Assembly (NCBI RefSeq): GCF_014199615.1
Contig: NZ_JACHOB010000001.1
Span: forward strand, 1,103,876 to 1,167,875
Origin: Parvularcula dongshanensis
GTDB lineage: Bacteria; Pseudomonadota; Alphaproteobacteria; Caulobacterales; Parvularculaceae
DNA: 64,000 nt
Reading direction: 5' to 3'
A program made the translations under genes and the position numbers. The notes under the pieces are model-generated. The model was not told the origin of the DNA. It did no database searches and was given only the letters and a program-made list of their open reading frames with translations. Each line of letters starts with the position of its first letter. Positions within the stretch are counted from its first letter, which is position 1. Positions 43,813 to 55,454 of this stretch are shown here, piece by piece.

Positions 43813-46800
43813 CTAGGCGGCCATCGCCTCGGCCGCCTGAAGATCGACGCTGACGAGCGCACTGACGCCGCGTTCGATCATCGTCACCCCGTAGAGGCGG
43901 TCCATGCGCGACATGGTCAGAGCGTGGTGCGTGATGACGAGGAAACGCGTCTCGGTCTCCGCCGCCATCGTCCGCAGCATGTCGCAGAAGCGCTCAACGT
44001 TGGCGTCGTCGAGGGGCGCGTCGACCTCGTCCAGGACGCAGATCGGCGCGGGGTTGGCACGGAAGACTGCAAAGATAAGGGCGGTCGCGACGAGCGCCTG
44101 CTCGCCGCCCGACATCAGGCTCATCGACGATAGCTTCTTGCCAGGGGGGCTCGCCAGGATATCGAGCCCCGCTTCGAGCGGATCATCCGAACCCGTCAGC
44201 GCGAGGTGCGCATCTCCCCCGCCGAAGAGCGTACGGAAGAGCGCGCCGAAGTGACCATTCACGGTCTCGAAGGCCGCGGTCAATCGCTGACGCCCGTCCC
44301 GATTCAGCGTGCCGATCGCCCCGCGCAACTTCCCGACCGCCGCCTCGCAATCCCCCCGCTCGGCGGACAGCTCGGTCAAACGGACGTCGACTTCGCTCAT
44401 CTCTCGTTCGGCGACGAGGTTCACGGCGCCGAGGGCATCGCGTTCCCGCCGCAACTTCTCCGCGCGCGCCTCGAGCGTACCGGCGTCGGGAAGGGGCAAG
44501 GCCGCGTCATGTTCGGCTCGTTCAAGCAGACCGTCCGGCGCACCGTCCGCAATTTCGGCTGCGGCTGCTTCGGCGTCGCATAGCCGCTCCCGCGCGGCAT
44601 CACGTTGCGCCGCGCGGGCGGCACGTGCCTCGCGAGCGGTGCTGACGGTCTCGCTCGCCGTCCGCGCCGATGCCTCCGCCTCGTCAAGGCTGGCTCGCGC
44701 CTCGCCGACGGCATCGGCGGTCCGTCGCAGGCGGCTCTCCGCAGCAGCGATCTCCTCGCCAAGCGCATCGCGCCGAGCCTTCAGTGCGGCCGGCGCCCGT
44801 TCGGCCGCGGTCAGTTGCTCTGCGACGTCGGACGCGACTTCGCGAACTTGAGCGAGCCGCTCCTGAGCCGCCTCGCCGCGCCGACGCCAGTCTTCGGTTT
44901 CACCCCCGATGGTCCGCAGCCGGGCGGCACGGGCCTCCGCTTCGCGGCGAGCCTCCGATGAAGCGCTCCGCGCTTTGTCGAAGGCGGTGCGGGCGGTTTG
45001 GGCGTTGGTCCGCGCCTGGTTCAAGGCTTCGCTTACGCCGCTGATGGCCGGAAGGGCCTCGACGCACGCCTCGGCCTCGCGCAACTCAGCTTGAAGCTCT
45101 CTCAGCCGCTCCTCGAGGCTTTGCAGTCGAGCCTTCGCCGCGTCGCGCTTGGCAGCCCGCCTGGCCTCGTCCGCCTTGGCATCCGCAAGCGCTCTGTCGG
45201 CCTTCGTAAGGCCGTCACGGGCATCGCGCAGTACCCTGCGCGCCTCTCTTTCGGCCTCCACGGCCGCCTGTTCGGCCGCCTTGGCGTCGGCGAGCCCGGC
45301 CTCAGTGGCCGCAAGCGCTTCCTTCGCGGTTTCTTCTTCGGCTTCTACCGCTTCCAACCGCCTGCGCTGCTCGAGCCGAAGGGCAGCGGGCGCGGGTGTG
45401 CCCGACCGGGCGGAGAAGCCGTCCCATCGCCACAAATCGCCTTCGCGGCTGACGAGGCGTTGGCCGGGCGAGAGTGCGCCTGCGAGGCGCGGTCCGTCGA
45501 CAGCGTCGACGACGCCGGTCGCGGCTAGGCGGCGCGAGAGGGCAGCGGGCGCGGTGATTACGTCGCAGAGGGCCCGCACGCCGTCCGGCAGCGGTGCGTC
45601 CAACGGCACTTCGCCCAGCGCCGACCAGCGGCGTTGCGCATTCTCGTCGAGCGCCGCGGAGAGATCGTCGCCTAAAGCTGCAGCGAGCGCGGTCTCGAAG
45701 CCCTCGGCGGCCGTCACCTGATCGAGCACGGCGCCAGGTTCCGGCGCGGAGGCTTCGAGCAGACGCTGAAGAGCTCGTGCTTCGGCGCTCGCCGCCGCCA
45801 GCCGTTCGGCAGCGGCCTCACGCGGGGCGCGGGCGGCTTCGAGGGCGGCAGCAGCGGACGCCCGTTGCGATTCCACCTCGCTCAAGCGGCGCTCTGCACC
45901 AGCGAGCTTCTCGCTGGCCTCATCGCGCAGGCGCAGCAGCGTCTCGCTCTGCTGCGTGCCGCCTTTCTCTTCTCCGACGGCTTGAGCAAGCGCGTCGCGC
46001 TCCTGCCGCGCTCTTGCCTCCGCCCTTGCAGCCGCGTCCTGCGCCGTGAGCGCCGCCCGGCGTTCCGCCTCTGCTTCGGCGGCGGCGCGCTGCGCGTCCT
46101 CGCGGGATGCCTCCGCCTTACGAAGGGTGGTCTCGTTCTTCGTCGCCTCGGCCTCGAGCGCTGCGAGCCGATCGGCGGCGGGCGCCGTTTCCGCCTTCAG
46201 GCGTTCCTCTTCGTCCGCGAGCCGGTTGAGCGCAGCCTCCGCCTCCTCCGCGAGCACGTTCTCTCGCGTGAGGTCTCCCTGAAGGCGGAGTTCGGTCTGC
46301 TTAAGCCGTTCGATCAGCGCCTCCGCTCGGTCGACTTCGGCCTCCGCGTTCTCTGCGTCTGCCTGTAGCCGCGCCAGCACCGCGCGCGCCTCCGCTTCCG
46401 CGACCCGGAGCGGCTCGACGGCGTCGCGAGTGCGGGTCAGGTCGCCGGCGGCGCTGGCGGCAACGGCGCTCGCCTCGCGGACCTGCGCCTCGGCGGCAGC
46501 GAGCGCGGCGTCGGCCTCGGTGGCGGCATGCTTTGCCGACTGCCAACGAAGGTAGGCGAGCATCGCTTCGATCCGCTTCAACTCGGCGGAGGCGTTGCGG
46601 TAGCGGGTCGCCTGCCGCGCTTGCCGCGCGAGGCTGGCGCGCTGCGCTTCGAGTGCGCCGAGCGTATCGTCCAGTCGCTCGAGGTTGGTCAGCGTCGCCT
46701 TCAGCCTCAGTTCGGCCTCGTGGCGGCGAGCGTGGAGGCCTGTGATGCCCGCCGCTTCTTCAAGCAGGCGGCGACGGTTCTCCGGTTTGGCCGCGATCAG

Positions 46801-47289
46801 CTCCGAGACCTGACCCTGCCGGACAAGGCCCGCCGCACTGGCGCCGGTCGCGGCGTCGGCGAAGAGGATCTGTACGTCGCGGGCGCGGACCTCCCGCCCA
46901 TTGACGCGGAAGGTCGAAGCCGCGCCCTCGCCGCGCCGCGTGATCCGACGACTGACTTCCAGCCTCGGCTGCTCGCGCAGCGCCTCGGGCCAGCCCGCAG
47001 GCGCGTCGCCTTCTTCGTTGGCAAGGGAAAGCGTCACCTCGGCCCAGGCCCGCCCCGGACGGCCGGGCCGGTCCTTGGTCCCCGATCCGCCGAAGATCAC
47101 GTCCTCCATGCCGCCGGCGCGCAGCGCCTTGGCGGAGGAGGCGCCCATCACCCAGCGCAGGGCCTCCAGCACGTTCGACTTGCCGCAGCCGTTGGGGCCG
47201 ACGATCCCGGTCAGCCCGGGCAGGATGTCGAGCTCCGCAGGTTCGCAAAAGGACTTGAACCCGGTGAGGCGCAGACGGTCGAACTTCAA
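43813..47289 (-). CDS. smc: Chromosome segregation ATPase SMC
   Basis: 1158 residues, normal for SMC. Walker A is GPNGCGKSNV (31-40). A first coiled coil rich in Ala/Glu/Arg runs to about 500, the hinge lies near 510-650 (ALGDDLSAALDENAQRRW to VSREGDLWRWDGF), and the second coiled coil leads to the signature LMSGGEQALVA and Walker B ICVLDEVDAPLDDANVERF. Forms the condensin core that organises the chromosome with ScpA and ScpB, which are not in this window. Followed by an exonuclease, preceded by dsbA-like and dciA, the usual alphaproteobacterial order. Confidence 0.96.
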   Translation of the reverse strand: MKFDRLRLTGFKSFCEPAELDILPGLTGIVGPNGCGKSNVLEALRWVMGASSAKALRAGGMEDVIFGGSGTKDRPGRPGRAWAEVTLSLANEEGDAPAGWPEALREQPRLEVSRRITRRGEGAASTFRVNGREVRARDVQILFADAATGASAAGLVRQGQVSELIAAKPENRRRLLEEAAGITGLHARRHEAELRLKATLTNLERLDDTLGALEAQRASLARQARQATRYRNASAELKRIEAMLAYLRWQSAKHAATEADAALAAAEAQVREASAVAASAAGDLTRTRDAVEPLRVAEAEARAVLARLQADAENAEAEVDRAEALIERLKQTELRLQGDLTRENVLAEEAEAALNRLADEEERLKAETAPAADRLAALEAEATKNETTLRKAEASREDAQRAAAEAEAERRAALTAQDAAARAEARARQERDALAQAVGEEKGGTQQSETLLRLRDEASEKLAGAERRLSEVESQRASAAAALEAARAPREAAAERLAAASAEARALQRLLEASAPEPGAVLDQVTAAEGFETALAAALGDDLSAALDENAQRRWSALGEVPLDAPLPDGVRALCDVITAPAALSRRLAATGVVDAVDGPRLAGALSPGQRLVSREGDLWRWDGFSARSGTPAPAALRLEQRRRLEAVEAEEETAKEALAATEAGLADAKAAEQAAVEAEREARRVLRDARDGLTKADRALADAKADEARRAAKRDAAKARLQSLEERLRELQAELREAEACVEALPAISGVSEALNQARTNAQTARTAFDKARSASSEARREAEARAARLRTIGGETEDWRRRGEAAQERLAQVREVASDVAEQLTAAERAPAALKARRDALGEEIAAAESRLRRTADAVGEARASLDEAEASARTASETVSTAREARAARAAQRDAARERLCDAEAAAAEIADGAPDGLLERAEHDAALPLPDAGTLEARAEKLRRERDALGAVNLVAEREMSEVDVRLTELSAERGDCEAAVGKLRGAIGTLNRDGRQRLTAAFETVNGHFGALFRTLFGGGDAHLALTGSDDPLEAGLDILASPPGKKLSSMSLMSGGEQALVATALIFAVFRANPAPICVLDEVDAPLDDANVERFCDMLRTMAAETETRFLVITHHALTMSRMDRLYGVTMIERGVSALVSVDLQAAEAMAA

Positions 47290-47337
47290 GCTTCACAGCC
47301 TCCCAAGACGTCCGCACCTTCCCTTGAGTCGGTCGCG

Positions 47338-48069
47338 TCAGCTACGCTCCGCGACGATCGCTCGAAGCTTTTCGACGGTCTCTTCGGGAGTGCGGCCGAA
47401 CTCGAACCGTTCGCCGTCGATCAGTAGGGTCGGTGTGCCTTGAACGCCCGCTTCTTGGCCTGCCTTCACGTTGGCGTTGATCTTCTCGATGATCGCTTCA
47501 CGCCTCAGGCACTGTTCCATGGCCGCCCGGTCGAGGCCGACCTGGGAGAAGATCTCTTCGAGCGCGACGGCGGGCTCGGCGCTGTACGCCCAGTCGCTTT
47601 GGCGCTGATAGAGTGCGCTCAGCATGGTGTAGTAGCCCGGCGCGCCGGCCTCGGTGGCAGAGCACCGTGCCAGGATCGAGCCGATGTAGGATAGCTGGAC
47701 CGGCGAGGTCGGAAACTCGCGGAAGACGAAGCGCACCTGGCCTGTATCGATCAGCTCTTCCTTGATCACCGGCAGGAACTGCGTGTGGAAGGTGGCGCAG
47801 TGCGGGCAGGTTACCGAGGCGTACTCGGTGACGGTGACCGGCGCGTCGTCGGAGCCCAAGACCATGTCTTCGGTCGCAAGGCTGCCTTCCGGCTCCGAGA
47901 TCGTCTCGGCAGGCTCTTCCGCCGGGGCGGTGTTCGAGGGGGCCGCAGTCTGCGCTGCCTCACCGTCGAGAGAGGCGAGCGAGGGTGCCGTGCCCTCTTC
48001 ACTCGCGTCGGACCCACCGCAAGCGGCGAGCATCACGAGGGCCGCGACGCCCAGCATCGTCGTGCGCAT
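47338..48069 (-). CDS. DsbA-family thiol:disulfide oxidoreductase, lipoprotein
   Basis: 243 residues from the ATG at 48069, with GGAG 8 bases upstream. Signal with lipobox MLAACGG, then a Ser/Ala/Pro/Glu linker and a DsbA-like fold with the active site CPHC in EYASVTCPHCATFHTQF. QTPLLIDGERFEFG-like GTPTLLIDGERFEFGRTPEE holds the cis-Pro. Oxidises or isomerises disulfides on the periplasmic side of a membrane. The smc-dsbA-dciA order is conserved. Confidence 0.9.
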   Translation of the reverse strand: MRTTMLGVAALVMLAACGGSDASEEGTAPSLASLDGEAAQTAAPSNTAPAEEPAETISEPEGSLATEDMVLGSDDAPVTVTEYASVTCPHCATFHTQFLPVIKEELIDTGQVRFVFREFPTSPVQLSYIGSILARCSATEAGAPGYYTMLSALYQRQSDWAYSAEPAVALEEIFSQVGLDRAAMEQCLRREAIIEKINANVKAGQEAGVQGTPTLLIDGERFEFGRTPEETVEKLRAIVAERS

Positions 48070-48142
48070 GAAAGAATCTCCGCAATTGTTTGCTTGCAAG
48101 CAAGCCGATGCGGCTTCGCGGTGCAAGTGACCGGACGGACGG

Positions 48143-48643
48143 CTACCGCCGATGCGACGCTATTGCAGCTCGAAGGCGCTCTAGCGCCTCGGCCGGGTTG
48201 CGGGCCGGACGAGGGGCGGGCGAGGGCGCTTCAGCCTCCGCGGTCACCCGGCGGCTGGCCCAGTTCCGGCCCTCCGCGACCTGAGCGCCGGCCTGCCGGA
48301 TCGACAAGCGCGTCAGCCTCGGTTCGCGCAGAGCGGTGCGCGCCCGTGCCAACAACTGGTTCTGCGCGTACTGCACCCGCATCGCGGCCGCACCGCTCGA
48401 CACGGCGACTTCGAGCGTCACCGCGTTCTTCTGCCGTTTGAGGGCGAGGGGCCGGCAGAGGCGAGCGAGGTCGACGCCCGCGACCTCGGCCCAACGCTCG
48501 GCGAGGCTGGGATCCATCGCGCCCGACTTCGCCGCGAGCTTCGCGACCTGCGGCGAGATGCGGGACGACAGGGGAGGCGGACCCCGACGCGCGGGCTTGG
48601 TCGGAAACGGAGCGGGCTTGGCTGTGCGTGGGTCTTGGGTCAT
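48143..48643 (-). CDS. dciA: DciA/DUF721 family protein (helicase-loading)
   Basis: 166 residues. The DUF721 core runs about 40-125: AERWAEVAGVDLARLCRPLALKRQKNAVTLEV, then AMRVQYAQNQLLARARTAL and LTRLSIRQ. Basic Pro-rich N- and C-terminal tails are disordered. DciA is the ancestral loader of DnaB helicase. Its start is only 9 bases from the divergent mutY start, so the two promoters lie in each other's coding regions. Confidence 0.85.
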   Translation of the reverse strand: MTQDPRTAKPAPFPTKPARRGPPPLSSRISPQVAKLAAKSGAMDPSLAERWAEVAGVDLARLCRPLALKRQKNAVTLEVAVSSGAAAMRVQYAQNQLLARARTALREPRLTRLSIRQAGAQVAEGRNWASRRVTAEAEAPSPAPRPARNPAEALERLRAAIASHRR

Positions 48644-48652
48644 GGGACGAGG

Positions 48653-51444
<2,792 letters not shown>

Positions 51445-51475
51445 GCCGCGTGCCTAGGCAGATTCGGATCTTGCG

Positions 51476-52570
51476 TTAGCCGAAGAGCGACAGTTGCGGA
51501 CGTACCGCCGCCGGGGGCGAGAAGCGGCTGCAGTCGAGGTCCGGCATCTCGGTAAAGCCGAGGCGTCTATAGGCGTTCCTGAACCGGGCGCGCATGAGCT
51601 GCGCGACGGTCGAGCGAGGCTCCTCCGCACGGGACCAAGCGACGTCGTAGGTCCGCCCGCCGTTCATCTCGCGCAGGTGGTTCAGAACCCGCGACTTGTG
51701 GTTCGGCGCGAAGGTCTCGAGCCACTCCTCGAAGAGATCTGCAACCTCAAGCGGTAAGCGTAGGATCGTATAGGCGGCGTAGGTCGCGCCGCGCGCCGCG
51801 GCCTCTTCCATCAGCGCTTCGAGCTCGTGGTCGGACAGGCCGGGGATCATCGGCCCGTGCACCGTCCCGGTCGGCACGCCGGCCTTGGCAAGGACGCGGA
51901 CCGCTTCGAGCCTGAGGCCGGGGCGCGGCGCCCGCGGCTCCATCGCGCGGGCGAGCTTGCCGTCCAAGGTCGTGATCGAGAGCATGACGCGAGCAAGGCC
52001 GTCGCGTGCCATCGGCGCAAGGAGATCGAGGTCGCGAAGGACAAGGTCGGACTTGGTAAGGATACTGACGGGGTGGCTGAACTCATGCAGGACTTCCAGG
52101 ACCTCCCGCATGACGCGATAGCGCCGCTCGATCGGCTGGTAGGGGTCGGTGTTGGTCCCGATCGCGATGGGCCGCACCTCGTAGCGCGAGTTCGACAGCT
52201 CGCGGCGGAGGAGGGCGGCGGCGTTCGGCTTCGCGAAGAGGCGGGTCTCGAAGTCGAGCCCCGGCGAGAGTCCGAGATAGGCATGGGTCGGCCGCGCAAA
52301 GCAGTAGGAGCAGCCGTGCTCGCAGCCCCGGTACGGGTTGATGGAGCGATCGAAGCCCACATAGGGGCTGTCGTTGAAGGTGACGATCTTGCGTGCGGGC
52401 TCTTCCTGAACGCTCGTCTTGTGCTCTTCCGGTGCCTCGTCGGACCAGCCGTCGTCGAAGCCCTCATAGGCTATGCGCTCGAAGCGGCCCGAGGCGTTCG
52501 ACCGCGCGCCGCGCCCCCGCCCCGCGCTTGGCTTGGACGGAAGGAAGGGTGGGGACACGACGCGGGCCAT
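51476..52570 (-). CDS. PA0069-family radical SAM protein
   Basis: 364 residues from the ATG at 52570; a longer frame has no support. The cluster motif is CxxxCxYC in GCEHGCSYCFARPTHAYLGL; SINPYRGCEHG just before it and GTNTDPYQPIERRYR after it are typical of this spore-photoproduct-lyase-like group. RALEPRAPRPGLRLEAVR-like segment AMEPRAPRPGLRLEAVRVLA follows. Function of the family is unknown. Divergent from the GT2 gene with about 118 bases between. Confidence 0.88.
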   Translation of the reverse strand: MARVVSPPFLPSKPSAGRGRGARSNASGRFERIAYEGFDDGWSDEAPEEHKTSVQEEPARKIVTFNDSPYVGFDRSINPYRGCEHGCSYCFARPTHAYLGLSPGLDFETRLFAKPNAAALLRRELSNSRYEVRPIAIGTNTDPYQPIERRYRVMREVLEVLHEFSHPVSILTKSDLVLRDLDLLAPMARDGLARVMLSITTLDGKLARAMEPRAPRPGLRLEAVRVLAKAGVPTGTVHGPMIPGLSDHELEALMEEAAARGATYAAYTILRLPLEVADLFEEWLETFAPNHKSRVLNHLREMNGGRTYDVAWSRAEEPRSTVAQLMRARFRNAYRRLGFTEMPDLDCSRFSPPAAVRPQLSLFG

Positions 52571-52688
52571 GAAGGGAGGATGGCGCGTAAGGGGCGAACA
52601 AAGCAAGAACGAGGTTTCCACAGTAGACACAGGCGGGACAGGCCGTGGCGAACCCGTTAAGGGACGGGTGAGCAGGAGAAGCCAGCCC

Positions 52689-53372
52689 GTGATCTCTGTC
52701 GTCATCCCTACGCTGAACGCTCGGGACGCCTTGCCCGAAACGCTCGCTTGTCTTTGGGACGCGAACGCGGACGGCCTCGTGCGCGAGGTGATCGTCACCG
52801 ATGGCGGCTCTGCGGACGAGACGCTAGCGGTCGCCGACGCCGCCGGCTGCCAGATCGTAGCGGGGGGGCCGGGTCGGGGCAGCCAACTCGGGCGCGGCGC
52901 CGAGGCGGCCCGGGGCGAGTGGCTCTTGTTCCTGCACGCCGACACGGTGCTGTCGCCGGAGTGGGAAGGGGAGGTCGGGGCGTTCTGCGCGAGGGACGAG
53001 GCGGCGGGCGCCTTCCGCCTCGCCTTCGCAAGGAAGGGTATCGCTCCGAGGCTCGTGGCAGCGGGCGCGAACCTCCGTACCCGTACGCTCGGTTTGCCTT
53101 ACGGCGATCAGGGGCTTCTCATCTCTCGCGCCAGATACGAGCGCATCGGCGGCTTCGCGCCGTTGCCGCTCTTCGAGGACGTCGACATCGCACGTAGGAT
53201 CGTCGCGGACGGGGGGCGGGGGGCACTGCGTCTGCTTGCTTCGCGAGCCGTCACATCACCCGCGCGCTACGAGCAGGCGGGCTACGTCCGCCGCGTGTTG
53301 CGCAATCAGTGGTGCCTCCTCGCCTACCTTCGCGGCGTGCCCACCGAGACGATCGCGGCGCGCTACGCGTGA
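52689..53372 (+). CDS. TIGR04283-type GT2 glycosyltransferase
   Basis: 227 residues from a GTG at 52689 with GGAG 10 bases upstream (a GTG at 52668 is possible). The family N-terminus ISVVIPTLNARDALPETLACL fits that start. EVIVTDGGSADETLAVAD, LLFLHADTVLSPEWE and YGDQGLLISRARYERIGGFAPLPLFEDVD are the donor and acceptor blocks. Overlaps the TIGR04282 gene by GTGA; the two families often occur as a pair. Confidence 0.88.
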   Translation: MISVVIPTLNARDALPETLACLWDANADGLVREVIVTDGGSADETLAVADAAGCQIVAGGPGRGSQLGRGAEAARGEWLLFLHADTVLSPEWEGEVGAFCARDEAAGAFRLAFARKGIAPRLVAAGANLRTRTLGLPYGDQGLLISRARYERIGGFAPLPLFEDVDIARRIVADGGRGALRLLASRAVTSPARYEQAGYVRRVLRNQWCLLAYLRGVPTETIAARYA

Positions 53373-53965
53373 GCGTCACGCCGCAGCTCGTCCTCTTCGC
53401 GAAGCCGCCGCTCGCGGGCCGGGTCAAGACGCGCCTGGCGAAGGACGTAGGGTCCGCCTTTGCGACGAGCTTCTACCGGCAGGCGACGGCGAGGCTTCTC
53501 AGGCGTCTTGCCGATCCGCGCTGGCGGACGGTCCTTTGCGCCGATGCGCCGCCGGGCGTAGGCCCTGCCTGCTGGCCGCCGGGCGTGCGGCGTATCGCGC
53601 AGGGCGGCGGAAACCTTGGGGACCGGATGAGGCGCGCGCTGCGGCGCCTGCCTCCAGGGCCGGTCGTGATCCTCGGAACGGACGCACCGCAGGTGACAAG
53701 GGCGGACGTGGCGGCGGCCTTCGCGGCGCTCCGCGGCGCCGACCTCGTCGTCGGTCCGGCCGAGGACGGCGGCTACTGGCTGATCGGTGCCTCGCGCCGC
53801 CGCCCGCTGCCGGGCCTGTTCGAAGGCGTCCGCTGGTCGACGAAGCACGCGCTTGGCGACACGCTTGCCAGCCTGCCCGGCGATGCGCGTGTCGCGCACC
53901 TGAGGACCCTGCGGGACGTGGACGACGGCGAGGACCTTAAGGCGCTCCGATCGACTTCGCCTTAG
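53369..53965 (+). CDS. TIGR04282 (DUF2064) family nucleotidyl-transfer-like protein
   Basis: 198 residues from a GTG in a GTGA overlap. A GT-A/CofC-like fold: LVLFAKPPLAGRVKTRLAKDVGS, the TDAPQ block in VVILGTDAPQVTRADV, and LVVGPAEDGGYWLIGASR. Function unsettled; similar to CofC-like guanylyltransferases. Stop overlaps the convergent MATE gene by 4 bases. Confidence 0.85.
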   Translation: MSVTPQLVLFAKPPLAGRVKTRLAKDVGSAFATSFYRQATARLLRRLADPRWRTVLCADAPPGVGPACWPPGVRRIAQGGGNLGDRMRRALRRLPPGPVVILGTDAPQVTRADVAAAFAALRGADLVVGPAEDGGYWLIGASRRRPLPGLFEGVRWSTKHALGDTLASLPGDARVAHLRTLRDVDDGEDLKALRSTSP

Positions 53966-55401
53966 GGCGCGGGGCTCGGCTCCGCGGTGCTCGACGCAGG
54001 TCCCGTCGCGGCCGTCCTGACGGGAACGACGCGTTTCGGCTTCTCGATCAGGCGGTGGATGAGGGCGAAGGAGACCACGCCCGCCGCGACGTAGGAGATC
54101 GGCGCCGCGAGGAAGATCGCCGTCGTCCCGGCCCAGAAGGGCAGGACGGCGAGGGCGGCCAGGAGGGCGAGCCCGACATAGATCGCGATGTAGCGAAGCA
54201 CGTTCAGCCCCATGGCAAGGTTCGGATAGCCCAGGGGGTTGAAGACTCCGACACTGACGATGAGCAGACCCGCGCCCCAGATCCCGAAGCCGACGAAGCC
54301 CAGATAGCGGTCCGTGACGGCGGCGATCATCGGGTCGTCCGTAAAGAGGTTGCCGACGTCTCCGCCGAAGCACCACAGCATCGCACCCGCGAAGGCCCCC
54401 CAGACGAGCGAGAACAGGAGGACCGACGCCTCCGCCTCGCGCAGGCGTCCGAAGCGCGTCGCGCCGACGTTCTGGCCGACGAAGGGGGAGATGCCGGACT
54501 GAAGCGCGTAGAAGGGGATGATGGCGAGCGCCTCGACCCGCGCACCGACCGCGTAGCCCGCGACGACGTCGGGCCCCGCCTCGGACAGGAGGCGCGTCAG
54601 GATCATGCCGGAGAGCGGCCCCACGAGTTGCGCCAGGAAGGCGGGCGCGCCGTAGGTGAGGACGTCGCGTACGCACGGGATAAACTTTGAGAGGCTGTCG
54701 CGGCTGACCTCGATCAGGTCCTGGCGGAAGAGGTAGGCGACCGCGAGCACCGCGATGAAGCCGCGCGCTACGACCGTCGCCCACGCCGCCCCCGCCATGC
54801 CGAGGGCGGGCGCGCCCAGAAGGCCGAAGATCAGGACCGGTGAGAGCGCTGCGTTCACGACGGCGGCGAGCACCATCAGCACACTCGGCACGACCGCTTC
54901 GCCAGCGGCGCGCACGAGCCCGTTCAGCACGATCGGCAGGATCAGGAAGGCGAGGCCTCCGTACCACACGTTCATGTAGTCGTGGATCAGGGGGATGAGT
55001 TCGGCCGGCGCGCCGATGAGGTTCAGGAACACCCAGTCGGAGGTAGCGTACATCAACGCTGAGAGCGCGATGGAGTAGAGGAGGACGAAGATCGAGGTGT
55101 TCGACGTCAGGATCCGCGCCCGCCGCATCTCCTCAGCGCCCAAGGCGCGTGCGACGACCGAGGTCGCGCCGTTCCCCATGCCGATCGCGATCGCCGACAT
55201 GCCGAAGATGACGGGGAAGCAGTAACCGATCGCTGCGAGGTGGTCCGGACCCAAGCGGCCGACATAGAACGTGTCGGTCACGTTGATCGCCACGACCGCG
55301 AAGAGCCCCAGCGTCAGCGGCCAGGACAAAGAGAAGAGGACCGGCGCGACGGGGCCGTCGAGAAGGCGTTCGCGGCGCCGGTCGGTCAGGCTTTCGGACA
55401 T
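53962..55401 (-). CDS. MATE-family efflux transporter
   Basis: 479 residues, 12 hydrophobic segments in two halves. MATE features are LFSLSWPLTLGLFAVVAINVTDTFYVGRLG at the start, IAIGMGNGATSVVARALGAEEMRRA, LVGPLSGMILTRLLSEAG and GISPFVGQNVGATRFGRLREA. Exports drugs or metabolites with proton or sodium exchange. Substrate not known. Confidence 0.9.
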   Translation of the reverse strand: MSESLTDRRRERLLDGPVAPVLFSLSWPLTLGLFAVVAINVTDTFYVGRLGPDHLAAIGYCFPVIFGMSAIAIGMGNGATSVVARALGAEEMRRARILTSNTSIFVLLYSIALSALMYATSDWVFLNLIGAPAELIPLIHDYMNVWYGGLAFLILPIVLNGLVRAAGEAVVPSVLMVLAAVVNAALSPVLIFGLLGAPALGMAGAAWATVVARGFIAVLAVAYLFRQDLIEVSRDSLSKFIPCVRDVLTYGAPAFLAQLVGPLSGMILTRLLSEAGPDVVAGYAVGARVEALAIIPFYALQSGISPFVGQNVGATRFGRLREAEASVLLFSLVWGAFAGAMLWCFGGDVGNLFTDDPMIAAVTDRYLGFVGFGIWGAGLLIVSVGVFNPLGYPNLAMGLNVLRYIAIYVGLALLAALAVLPFWAGTTAIFLAAPISYVAAGVVSFALIHRLIEKPKRVVPVRTAATGPASSTAEPSPAP

Positions 55402-55454
55402 CGAGGCCGATTAGAGGGGCGATGTCCGAATGGCCAGTACCGACGGCCTCACGA

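Noticed and set aside
53363..54967. 534-codon minus-strand frame
   Set aside because: Shadow of MATE and the TIGR04282 gene; Arg-rich without any family features.
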